A stretch of DNA of 20,654 nucleotides from a virus: positions 1 through 20,654 of the IMG/VR virus record IMGVR_UViG_3300006919_008388; one strand, given 5' to 3'. Made by a program: the position numbers and the translations under genes. The notes beneath the pieces are model-generated. The model made no database searches and was not told the DNA's origin. It saw nothing but the letters and a program-made list of their open reading frames with translations. How positions within the stretch are numbered: the first letter of the stretch is position 1; each line of letters opens with the position of its first letter. Positions 8,349 to 14,601 of the stretch are shown piece after piece.

Positions 8349-9634
8349 TGCCAGATATAAACGGATACAACGGAATCGACATGGCAAACATTGCATCTAT
8401 AAATGGACAAACTGTAGAAACAGGAGGAGGCGGTTATGCTACATCAACAACAGGTCTTCTTGTTTGGGGCTATGATGGCGCTCCGAGTGAACCAATTTCC
8501 GCTGACTTGTTTGTAGGGGGTGCACCCCCTCCATCTAGCTATCAAGTATGGACTGGAAGTAGTTACCCTGTAAAGAAAATGGATTTTACAAGGTATGGTA
8601 GCTACATCCTTGATACAAACGGAGACTTATATAGTGCTTCTCCAAGCACTAGTTATAACTACATTGGCAGGAATTCTAGCACTGGCAGTGCTACAAGTTT
8701 TCAATTAGCAAGAACAGGTGTAGATGATATGGCTGCAACTATTCAAGGGTGCATAACGATTGAATCTGGTGAATTGCACTACACTGGTGCTAACATGAGG
8801 TACTACCTCGGTACCACAGTGAACTCATATCAAACCTGGACTCAGCTTGGAACCGACACAGACTGGATCTCTATTGATACTCAGACTGCTTTTCCTTACG
8901 GAGTAGCTGCAGTTAAAGGACCAACTGCTACTACAGGAAAGCTATACGTTAGTGGGTACCATAATAATGGTAGGCTTGGAAACGGCCTTACAAGTGGAAC
9001 TACAGAAACACCCGCCTTAAGCAAAACAGATGCTACAACAAATTTTGAAGAGTTTGTAGCTCGAGTTTCTTTTGGTCAGCACAACCTAGGTGTTGTTACG
9101 CAAAGTGGCGAATTCTATACCACTGGGTGGGGAAACTATGGAAATACAGGAAGCGGAGTTTCAACTAATAATATATACATGACGCAAATTGGCACTGACA
9201 CAAACTGGGAGTCGTGTTGGATGGGAAACTTTGGGGGAATCGCTATTAAAGGTGGCCAGCTCTATGGCTCATCATCTAGTACATCCTATCTAAGAATTTA
9301 TACTGGAATGACCGCAAATAGAACATTTCAACTTATTAATAGTGACACTGATTGGGAAGAGATACAGGGCTTCAGATTTACATATACTTACGATGGCGAC
9401 TTCCAAGGTTGCTTATTTAAAAAGAACGGTGTCTGGGGAATTCAAGCTAGGAACGATGGGTGGAATGGAGATAAAGTAGATAACGATACGATGAATTCAT
9501 TTACCTCATTTCAAGATGCAACAAAAATCACAAATGCAATTGGTTCAGGATTGACTGTAGATCATGCAGGTATAATATACAATCAACAAAGTCCTAACTC
9601 ACAAAAGGTAGGCATTGTACTTCACGTAAGATAA
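8348..9634 (+). CDS. RCC1-like beta-propeller fibre protein
   Basis: 428 residues, starting at the ATG of TAATG shared with the previous stop. The N-terminus (INGYNGIDMANIASINGQTV) is a short repetitive segment often seen at the base of marine phage fibres. The body has regularly spaced blades with a Gly-x-Leu/Phe-Tyr strand and a following Gly: GDLYSA (92), GELHYTG (141), GKLYVSGYHNNGRLGNG (197-213), GEFYTTGWGNYGNTGSG (254-270), GQLYGSS (303). Between them are DTDW / DTNW / DTDW turns (about 170, 284, 334). That is the repeat pattern of RCC1-type seven-bladed propellers. Propellers in phage fibres usually present variable loops for receptor or glycan binding, so a receptor-binding or fibre-tip role is inferred. 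It follows the collagen-like fibre and precedes a small acidic protein. No signal peptide was seen. Confidence 0.7.
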   Translation: MPDINGYNGIDMANIASINGQTVETGGGGYATSTTGLLVWGYDGAPSEPISADLFVGGAPPPSSYQVWTGSSYPVKKMDFTRYGSYILDTNGDLYSASPSTSYNYIGRNSSTGSATSFQLARTGVDDMAATIQGCITIESGELHYTGANMRYYLGTTVNSYQTWTQLGTDTDWISIDTQTAFPYGVAAVKGPTATTGKLYVSGYHNNGRLGNGLTSGTTETPALSKTDATTNFEEFVARVSFGQHNLGVVTQSGEFYTTGWGNYGNTGSGVSTNNIYMTQIGTDTNWESCWMGNFGGIAIKGGQLYGSSSSTSYLRIYTGMTANRTFQLINSDTDWEEIQGFRFTYTYDGDFQGCLFKKNGVWGIQARNDGWNGDKVDNDTMNSFTSFQDATKITNAIGSGLTVDHAGIIYNQQSPNSQKVGIVLHVR

Positions 9635-9888
9635 TGGCAAGCTATACAATAACAATATCCTCAGAGGAAGATCTGCAAGAGTTTTGGTACGATGCCAGCG
9701 CTCCGAATTTTTCTTTTTCTTATAATGAGCAGTCTTTAGAAGAGTGTTCTCAACAAGGAGATGGGACTTGGACAGCAACGTATGAAACAATAGAGCTAAC
9801 TGAGATAAGCACGTTCACTTATCTTGTTGATGGCTCTTCAGACACAACGATTACTTTATATCCAGGAGAGTATGGCGTAAAGCCTTGA
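9634..9888 (+). CDS. Small acidic protein of the fibre cassette, unknown function
   Basis: 84 residues, starting at a TAATG overlap with the propeller gene. The sequence alternates short polar strands (YTITISSEEDL, SFSYNEQSL, GTWTATYETIEL, STFTYLVDGSS, TTITLYPGEYGV) and is acidic, suggesting one small beta-sandwich. I do not recognise the family. Position directly after a fibre gene and tight coupling suggest a fibre-associated part such as a cap, an assembly factor or a small decoration subunit. It is the last gene before the second promoter box, so it ends a transcription unit of portal and fibre genes. The absence of membrane segments or catalytic motifs gives no further hint. Confidence 0.6.
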   Translation: MASYTITISSEEDLQEFWYDASAPNFSFSYNEQSLEECSQQGDGTWTATYETIELTEISTFTYLVDGSSDTTITLYPGEYGVKP

Positions 9889-9923
9889 CATTAGTCTCAC
9901 TAAAACTCTTATTGTTTTGTTTT

Positions 9924-9931
9924 TATATTTG
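9924..9931 (+). promoter_or_regulatory. Bacteroidota-type -7 promoter box before the small-basic-protein cluster
   Basis: TATATTTG, then CATTT and the ATG at 9937. It matches TAnnTTTG and lies in the only gap (about 48 bases, T-rich) between the fibre genes and the small genes. With only five bases between box and start codon, a transcript begun at the usual distance would be leaderless or nearly so. No TTG at normal -33 spacing was found. Confidence 0.75.
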
Positions 9932-9936
9932 CATTT

Positions 9937-10245
9937 ATGAAATGTAAAAAATCTTACAAATCTGGGGGGAAAACTCCTGCATGGACTAGGAAAGAGGGGA
10001 AGAACCCTTCTGGAGGCCTGAATAAAAAAGGTGTTGCTTCATATCGACGAGCAAATCCTGGTAGCAAACTTAAAACAGCGGTTACTACAAAGCCTTCTAA
10101 ACTTAAAAAGGGAAGCAAAGCTGCATCTAGAAGAAAGTCTTTTTGTGCAAGAATGACAGGCATGAAGAAAAGAAGAACTAGCGCTAAAACCGCCCGCGAC
10201 CCAAACTCACGAATAAATAAATCACTTAAAAAGTGGAACTGCTAA
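9937..10245 (+). CDS. Small Lys/Arg-rich phage protein (DUF6321-like)
   Basis: 102 residues with 23 Lys and 10 Arg against one Glu and one Asp. Motifs PAWTRKEGKNPSGGLN (14-29), GVASYRRANPGSKLKTAV (32-49), CARMTGMKKR (70-79) and SAKTARDPNSRINKSL (82-97) match a family found in many aquatic phages that I recall as DUF6321. Its function is unknown. The strong positive charge, scattered Gly-Lys segments and three Cys suggest nucleic-acid contact, for example an internal virion protein that neutralises packaged DNA. The start is an ATG five bases after the promoter box, without Shine-Dalgarno sequence. It heads a five-gene coupled set. The family resemblance is clear; the role is inference. Confidence 0.75.
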   Translation: MKCKKSYKSGGKTPAWTRKEGKNPSGGLNKKGVASYRRANPGSKLKTAVTTKPSKLKKGSKAASRRKSFCARMTGMKKRRTSAKTARDPNSRINKSLKKWNC

Positions 10246-10460
10246 TGATAAACCCTGACGCCCTTACACAGTTTGAGCTGCTTACTATGGTTGGCGCCTT
10301 AATAGGAATGTGGTTAAAATTTCAAAACGATTTTACGACCTTGAAGTCTAGAGTCAAGGTTTTGGAGATGGATCACGGCGATCTCAAGGCAAACATTGAA
10401 ACCCTGCTTAAAGAGCTTCAAGAGATTAAGCTTTTGCTTGCAAAAAACCAAGTGCAGTGA
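10245..10460 (+). CDS. Small membrane/coiled-coil protein, possible holin or membrane anchor
   Basis: 71 residues from ATG 10245, which overlaps the previous stop (TAATG); a GTG at 10233 would extend into the upstream gene and was not used. Residues 10-26 (FELLTMVGALIGMWLKF) form one hydrophobic helix, followed by a heptad-patterned helix from about 30 to 66 (FTTLKSRVKVLEMDHGDL, then ETLLKELQEIKLLL). This layout, one membrane helix plus a coiled coil, occurs in small XhlA-type holin accessories and in many phage membrane proteins. Here it sits among DNA-binding-like small proteins rather than beside a visible endolysin gene, so a holin role is only a possibility. An oligomeric membrane anchor is the alternative. 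Confidence 0.6.
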   Translation: MINPDALTQFELLTMVGALIGMWLKFQNDFTTLKSRVKVLEMDHGDLKANIETLLKELQEIKLLLAKNQVQ

Positions 10461-10642
10461 ATGCCGTCAAGAAAAATAAAGGTGGCAAGCTTGATGTAAG
10501 CAACAAAAAAGTATCTGTACCTCCTCCAAGCGGTTATCACTGGATGGAGGATAGAGGTAGGTATTTCCTGATGAAAGGGGACTACAAACCTCATCCTGGG
10601 GCAGTAGAGAGTGCTCACTTTAAGATAGTAAATCACTCATGA
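10457..10642 (+). CDS. Small basic phage protein with GYHWM motif, unknown function
   Basis: 61 residues starting at GTG 10457, which overlaps the previous stop as GTGA. The ATG four bases later is out of frame and gives only a 12-residue peptide, so the GTG is preferred. The N-terminal 22 residues are Lys-rich (NAVKKNKGGKLDV). The rest contains VPPPSGYHWMEDRGRYFLM and DYKPHPGAVESAHFKI, matching a short family common in marine phages with the pattern PxGYHWM...YxLM...P-H-x-GA. No function is known to me. It is coupled on both sides (GTGA and ATGA) within the small-gene cluster, which suggests a fixed ratio with its neighbours and a virion or assembly role. Confidence 0.65.
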   Translation: MNAVKKNKGGKLDVSNKKVSVPPPSGYHWMEDRGRYFLMKGDYKPHPGAVESAHFKIVNHS

Positions 10643-10803
10643 GGGTAAAGAAGTACAAGAAGGGAGGTACCGTCAAGGACGCTTGCTACCACAAGGTAAA
10701 GGCTGGCGAAAAGGTTTTCCCGTCAGCATACGCCAGCGGTAGGATTGCTAAGTGCAGGAAGATGGGCGCTTCAAACTATGGTAAGGGCAAAAAGAAAAAG
10801 TAA
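10639..10803 (+). CDS. 54-residue basic protein with KDACYHKVK motif (DUF5872-like)
   Basis: Short gene starting at ATGA overlapping the previous stop and ending at TAATG. The product has 15 Lys and 3 Arg in 54 residues, against one Asp and one Glu. Its core, KDACYHKVKAGEKV then FPSAYASGRIAKCRKMGA, is a well-conserved motif of small proteins in aquatic phages and large eukaryotic viruses, which I place near DUF5872. The C-terminus is a poly-Lys tail (GKGKKKK). The two Cys in the core are conserved in such proteins. Function unknown; the charge suggests nucleic-acid binding. The conserved motif and the coupling on both ends make this a real gene despite its length. Confidence 0.8.
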   Translation: MRVKKYKKGGTVKDACYHKVKAGEKVFPSAYASGRIAKCRKMGASNYGKGKKKK

Positions 10804-11084
10804 TGGCAGTACGCAAGACTGAGAAGGGTGCAGCCCTGAGAAGGTGGTTTAAGGAGGAGTGGAAGACCCCGAAAGGCAAGGAAGGGTACAGCGGATCTGA
10901 CAGGACGTTTCGCCCTACAAAGCGCATCAGCAAAGAAACTCCTACAACTTGGTCAGAGCTAACCCCAGGTGAAAAGAGAGCGGCAGCCAAGGAGAAACGA
11001 GAAAAGGGTAGGGTCTCTAGATACAAGAAAAAAAATAAGACTGCGCCAAAAGCCAAGTCGGGTATGAGAGTTATCAAAAAATAA
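10803..11084 (+). CDS. Small basic protein, RRWFKEEW motif (DUF5872-like)
   Basis: 93 residues from the ATG in TAATG. It begins VRKTEKGAALRRWFKEEWKT (3-22), continues with a Gly/Ser/Arg-rich middle (GYSGSDRTFRPTKRISKETP) and TTWSELTPGEKRAAAKEKRE, and ends in a Lys-rich tail. The opening resembles the LxxWFxEEW start of DUF5872-type small viral proteins, so with the upstream 54-residue gene it may represent two halves or two members of the same family. No catalytic motif was seen. It closes the small-gene cluster, six bases before the next promoter box. A packaged, DNA-associated protein is plausible but unproven. Confidence 0.7.
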   Translation: MAVRKTEKGAALRRWFKEEWKTPKGKEGYSGSDRTFRPTKRISKETPTTWSELTPGEKRAAAKEKREKGRVSRYKKKNKTAPKAKSGMRVIKK

Positions 11085-11089
11085 CAACA

Positions 11090-11097
11090 TATATTTG
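11090..11097 (+). promoter_or_regulatory. Bacteroidota-type -7 promoter box before the capsid genes
   Basis: TATATTTG followed by CA, directly after the stop of the small-gene cluster and 19 bases before ATG 11117. The intervening leader (AAAAATAAATAACTAAAA) is A-rich without Shine-Dalgarno sequence, as is usual in Bacteroidota. No TTG was seen at -33 distance. It should drive the head genes including the major capsid protein. Confidence 0.75.
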
Positions 11098-11116
11098 CAA
11101 AAATAAATAACTAAAA

Positions 11117-11524
11117 ATGGCTACCACAACCGCAACTCTTACGCTTAGCAGTGCTGACCTCACTGGAGATGCACTGTCGCTCTCAACGACCGCTACTCTG
11201 ACTCAAGCGGGCAACACCACTGGCTTGGATCAGACAACAGGTGTGGCTCGTAAAACTTATGCAACGGCTCAAACGGCTGCAAACCTCTTGGCTGCAGCTG
11301 ACTACAGTGACGATCTTGCCCATAAGGTTTATATTAAAAACATCAGCACCAATGCGGCTGAGTTCATTACCATTGAATTCGATGGAGCAACTGATGTACT
11401 TAACATGGGTCGTCTTTATGCTGGAGACTGGGCTTTCTTCCCTTGGGACGCAACTACTGATATTGATATTGACACCTCAGCAACGAACATGACTGTTGAG
11501 TACGCAGTAATTTACCAATCGTAA
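11117..11524 (+). CDS. Small virion protein, likely capsid decoration
   Basis: 135 residues, Thr/Ala-rich (ATTTATLTLSSADLTGDALS, TTATLTQAGNTTG) with later strands KVYIKNISTNAAEFITIEFD and MTVEYAVIYQS. The composition and strand pattern resemble small beta-sandwich decoration or head-associated proteins; the segment VYIKN...EFITI recalls phage proteins that present a measured value in a beta-barrel. It is the first gene of the unit that encodes scaffold and capsid. Both Arg codons are CGT, as in the capsid gene, which suggests high expression. No specific family was recognised, so decoration is an inference from composition and location. Confidence 0.6.
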   Translation: MATTTATLTLSSADLTGDALSLSTTATLTQAGNTTGLDQTTGVARKTYATAQTAANLLAAADYSDDLAHKVYIKNISTNAAEFITIEFDGATDVLNMGRLYAGDWAFFPWDATTDIDIDTSATNMTVEYAVIYQS

Positions 11525-11589
11525 TGAATAACGTCTTTAAGCTTGATTCAGCAAACGAAGCAGGCGGGTCGTTTCATCTGTTTATGTAA
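11524..11589 (+). CDS. Candidate 21-codon micro-ORF between virion and scaffold genes
   Basis: ATG overlaps the preceding stop as TAATG, the same arrangement used by seven other starts in this window. It encodes 21 residues (starting MNNVFKLDSANEAGG, ending FHLFM) and ends 19 bases before the scaffold ATG. The family is not recognised. It may be a coupled leader peptide that affects scaffold translation, a tiny virion part, or a chance reading after a stop. The coupling is the only positive evidence. Confidence 0.35.
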   Translation: MNNVFKLDSANEAGGSFHLFM

Positions 11590-11608
11590 AATCAATTAAT
11601 TAAATACA

Positions 11609-12754
11609 ATGGAAGATAATAACAATACTGCTCCAGAGCAGACCGTGGATCAGGCATCTCCAGAGCAAGAGACCCAACCGATTCAGTTCTTTGACAATGT
11701 TCAAGATCTGGCTGAATCAATGAGTGAAGCTCCTAAGACGTCAATTTCTGATGCGTTATCAGATGAGGTGGCTCCACCAGCAGAAGCTCCTACGCCCGAA
11801 GAAATAGAGGCCTCTCCATACACAGAGGAACAAGTCTTGGGTCCGTCAGAGCAGAAACCTGAATCAGAATATACACAAGAAGACGTAGAAAATGCGGTAC
11901 TGAATTATATGAGCGAAAGGCTCGGAGTTCAGGTCACCAGTTTTGACGACTTTATAGATGACGGAGAGGACCAGGGTGTCTACGAAATGGACGAACGAAT
12001 TCAAGCTATTGCTAATTTCGTTGAAGAAACAGGTAGAACTCCTCAGGACTGGTTTGCATATCAATCGTTAAACCCATCCGAAATGGATGATTTTACGGCT
12101 GTTCGTGTAAACATGGCTTCTGAATACCCAGGACTCAATGTTGATGAGCTTAATACGCTCATATCAAGTAAGTACAATATGGATCCTGACTCTACTTCTG
12201 AAGAGCAGGTCCGTCTTGCACAGATCCAACTTAAAGCTGACGCAACTAGAGCCCGACAGGCGATTGAAGATATCCGAAACGGATACGCCGCCCCAGAGGT
12301 TCAACAGCAAAGCGTTGATGAAGATCGATATGTAATTGACGATAACTGGGTAAGTCAAATGTCTCAGGAAGTCGGTTCTCTTACTGGGTTAGAGTTTGAC
12401 TTGCCAAATGGTAAAACTTTTACTTATGGTATTGATGACAATTACCGAAGCCAACTCGTTGATCGGAACGCCCGTATTGACGAGTTTTTTGATTCGTATG
12501 TTGACGATAGCGGCCAATGGGACTACGATAGCCTGGCCTCTCATATTACTGTAATAGATAAAATCGACGAAATTGTCGGGTCAGTCTATAGACAGGGTTT
12601 GAGTGATGGCCAGCAAGGCGTAGTACAGAACGCGGCTAATGTTAAATCGAATCAATCTCCGAAACAATCGGAGAAACAAGAAAACCCACTCTCAGCACAA
12701 CTTAGACAAATCGTTGGGGGAGGGGATAACAGTCTTATGACATTTAACATCTAA
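11609..12754 (+). CDS. Capsid scaffolding protein (inferred)
   Basis: 381 residues, strongly acidic and low in hydrophobic segments. Residues 1-90 are disordered-type Glu/Pro/Gln-rich (EQTVDQASPEQETQPI, PPAEAPTPEEIEASP). The centre is helical (VENAVLNYMSERLGV, DERIQAIANFVEE, ARQAIEDIRNGY). The C-terminus is Gln/Asn/Ser-rich with a last helix SAQLRQIVGGGD. An acidic helical protein directly upstream of the major capsid gene is the standard location of the scaffold, which fills the prohead and is removed or digested before packaging. No protease motif was seen. The A-rich leader (AATTAATTAAATACA) lacks a Shine-Dalgarno sequence. Similarity to a particular family was not established, so the call rests on position and composition. 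Confidence 0.65.
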   Translation: MEDNNNTAPEQTVDQASPEQETQPIQFFDNVQDLAESMSEAPKTSISDALSDEVAPPAEAPTPEEIEASPYTEEQVLGPSEQKPESEYTQEDVENAVLNYMSERLGVQVTSFDDFIDDGEDQGVYEMDERIQAIANFVEETGRTPQDWFAYQSLNPSEMDDFTAVRVNMASEYPGLNVDELNTLISSKYNMDPDSTSEEQVRLAQIQLKADATRARQAIEDIRNGYAAPEVQQQSVDEDRYVIDDNWVSQMSQEVGSLTGLEFDLPNGKTFTYGIDDNYRSQLVDRNARIDEFFDSYVDDSGQWDYDSLASHITVIDKIDEIVGSVYRQGLSDGQQGVVQNAANVKSNQSPKQSEKQENPLSAQLRQIVGGGDNSLMTFNI

Positions 12755-12765
12755 AAACTAAAACA

Positions 12766-14124
12766 ATGGCAACTATTGGATTGGGGAGCGGCGCATCGAC
12801 TGCGCAACCTGGTTTTACAACCACTCCCGACAAATACACAACTATAGACCAGCTTCTGGAATATAACAAGCCCGACAATCGGGATCTTTTGATTAAAACC
12901 TACGGTGATCAGGGTATCACGGGGTTTCTTAAACTGACTGGAGCTATCAAGAATGGCGGCCAAGCTGACAACATCCAATATTGGGAGGAGCAGCGCCGTC
13001 ACAGATTGGTTGACATCGGAGCCAATACCTTCTCAGCAAACTCTTCTACTGCAGGAGTGGTTACTTTGGGTACACCACTCACTGGTGCTGATTTGATTGA
13101 GCTTCAGACAGTTGTAATGAATGCCACTACTGGAGAGGTGTATATCTGCACCACAGCAGGAACAACGTTTGCTACTCTTAGTGGGGCAACTGGAACAGAC
13201 TGGGTGGCCTCCGATAAACTGATCATCCTTGGAAACATGTATGACCAGGGTACAGATCAGCCAAGTCAGTTCATGAAAACGGACCCAACTAAGCGTACTA
13301 ACCAGTACATGATCATCAAGGATCGTTACGAGGTGAATGGTTCTCAGGCTACAAACATCGGATGGGTAAACGTTGGTGGTGACTACCGCTGGTACGTCCA
13401 CGGTGAGCAGGAGACCCGCAAGCGTTTTGAAGATCGCCGTGAGCTGATGATGCTCTTTGCTGAGAAGACTGGAGCGGCAAACGCTACGATTTCTGGTCTT
13501 TCTGGTGCTGTTGGCGGTTCTGAAGGCTACTTCTCTGCTGTTAACGATCGCGGTATTGTTGTGAGCAATGCATCTACTAACCCTCTGGATAGCTTTACTG
13601 AGTTCGACTCCATCATTTTGGAATTGGACCGCCAGGGAGCTCCTAGTGAGTACGCCATGTATGTCAACAGAAATCAATCTCTGGCTATTGACGACATGCT
13701 TGCTTCGGGTATCGCTACCAACGTAACGGCTGGTCTGGCTGGTCAGTTCGGTGCGTTTAACAACGATGCTGACATGGCTGTACAGCTTGGATTTAAGAGC
13801 TTCACCCGTGGTGGATACACTTTCCACAAGCACGACTGGAAGTTGATGAACGACCCAACTCTCTTGGGTGCTTCTACCAAGTATATTGGCGCTATGGTAC
13901 CAATGACACGGGTCACCGATCCAGTTAGTGGTGCTAAGGCTCCAGCTTTGGAGATGAACTACAAGGAGTCTAACGGCTACAGCCGTGAGATGGAGCACTG
14001 GGTGCGCGGTGGCGGTGTTCTCGGACACAATGAGCTGACCGAAGACATCTTGGAAATGAACTATCGTTCTGAGATCGCTTTGGTTACTCGCGCTGCTAAC
14101 CAGCACGTTATCATCAAGGGCTAA
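12766..14124 (+). CDS. Major capsid protein
   Basis: 452 residues from ATG 12766, preceded by an A-rich leader. The protein forms the icosahedral shell. Characteristic pieces are the N-terminal arm (TIDQLLEYNKPDNRDLLIKTYG), GITGFLKLTG, the long spine region QTVVMNATTGEVYI, DYRWYVHGEQETRKRFEDRR, the segment ITFDSIILELDRQG-like strand (TEFDSIILELDRQ), MYVNRNQSLAIDDML, a Gly/Phe-rich loop and the C-terminal EMNYRSEIALVTRAANQHVI. These agree with HK97-fold capsid proteins of Bacteroidota phages, including crAss-like ones. 17 of 19 Arg codons are CGN and other codons often end in C, in contrast with neighbouring genes, as expected for a very highly made protein. It follows the scaffold and precedes a strong hairpin. 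No prohead protease is visible in the window. Confidence 0.85.
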   Translation: MATIGLGSGASTAQPGFTTTPDKYTTIDQLLEYNKPDNRDLLIKTYGDQGITGFLKLTGAIKNGGQADNIQYWEEQRRHRLVDIGANTFSANSSTAGVVTLGTPLTGADLIELQTVVMNATTGEVYICTTAGTTFATLSGATGTDWVASDKLIILGNMYDQGTDQPSQFMKTDPTKRTNQYMIIKDRYEVNGSQATNIGWVNVGGDYRWYVHGEQETRKRFEDRRELMMLFAEKTGAANATISGLSGAVGGSEGYFSAVNDRGIVVSNASTNPLDSFTEFDSIILELDRQGAPSEYAMYVNRNQSLAIDDMLASGIATNVTAGLAGQFGAFNNDADMAVQLGFKSFTRGGYTFHKHDWKLMNDPTLLGASTKYIGAMVPMTRVTDPVSGAKAPALEMNYKESNGYSREMEHWVRGGGVLGHNELTEDILEMNYRSEIALVTRAANQHVIIKG

Positions 14125-14137
14125 TAACTAGGTTTGC

Positions 14138-14162
14138 GAGGGGAGGCGCTTGGTCTCCCCTC
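14138..14162 (+). terminator. Strong hairpin after the major capsid gene
   Basis: Arms GAGGGGAG (14138-14145) and CTCCCCTC (14155-14162) pair perfectly over 8 bp and can extend inward by a G-U and a C-G pair to a five-base loop, GCTTG. It lies 13 bases after the capsid stop. No T-run follows (the sequence is A-rich), so on this strand it is not a classical terminator. It may protect or process the 3' end of capsid mRNA, or act as a partial terminator that lowers downstream expression. Confidence 0.5.
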
Positions 14163-14184
14163 AAAAACCATAAAAAAATAAATC

Positions 14185-14601
14185 ATGGGATACAACTCAA
14201 TTCTTATTCCTGACGGGGCTAACGAAGCCATTACTACGAGCACCAGCACGGCACCTCTGAATCCTGACGGGGCTCTCGTAATTGAGCTTACTGGAAGTGG
14301 CGGTGTGGATGTCGCCTCTTTGCCAGCTCCCAATAAGTACACCACCAAGGCTACTGAAACACCTGCTGACACGACTCCTTACACGGAGCTTAAGACGTAT
14401 GTCTACCCAGATGTTATTATTGGTCAGCTGTTGTTGGTTACGGCTGCGGCTATTTCAGGTGGGTCTATTACCATTTCAGCTACTAATGAAACTGGAACGG
14501 CTGTTACCTACGAATACAATGCTACTGGAGATACTCTCCTTTTGGAAGCTCAGGCTTCTGGATACAAGGTGCTTTTTAATAACTCTGTAACTGTAACGTA
14601 A
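14185..14601 (+). CDS. Virion-associated beta-rich protein, unknown
   Basis: 138 residues after an A-rich leader. The product is Thr/Ala/Ser-rich with no Arg: ILIPDGANEAI, GALVIELTGSGGVDVASLP, YTELKTYVYPDVIIGQLLLV, GGSITISATNETGTAVTYEY, NATGDTLLLEAQASGYKVLF. The alternation of strands and turns suggests an Ig-like or jelly-roll decoration protein. It lies directly downstream of the major capsid gene and hairpin and is joined by TAATG to the next virion gene. I do not recognise a specific family; a capsid auxiliary or decoration function is inferred from place, size and composition. Confidence 0.6.
   Translation: MGYNSILIPDGANEAITTSTSTAPLNPDGALVIELTGSGGVDVASLPAPNKYTTKATETPADTTPYTELKTYVYPDVIIGQLLLVTAAAISGGSITISATNETGTAVTYEYNATGDTLLLEAQASGYKVLFNNSVTVT

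Noticed and set aside
9885-9890. TTGACA, a perfect sigma-70 -35 hexamer upstream of the second promoter box
   Set aside because: It is 33 bases from the -7 box, too far to act with it, and no TATAAT lies at 17 bases from it.
10233-10244. GTG start for the small membrane protein
   Set aside because: It would overlap the upstream gene by 13 bases, while ATG 10245 shares the TAATG pattern used throughout.
10461-10499. ATG directly after the membrane-protein stop
   Set aside because: It opens only a 12-codon frame, whereas GTG 10457 opens the conserved GYHWM protein.
13033-14106. 357-codon open frame on the minus strand opposite the major capsid gene
   Set aside because: It results from the CGN- and C-rich codon use of the capsid gene. 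Its product is low-complexity with no recognisable domain, and all other genes are on the plus strand.
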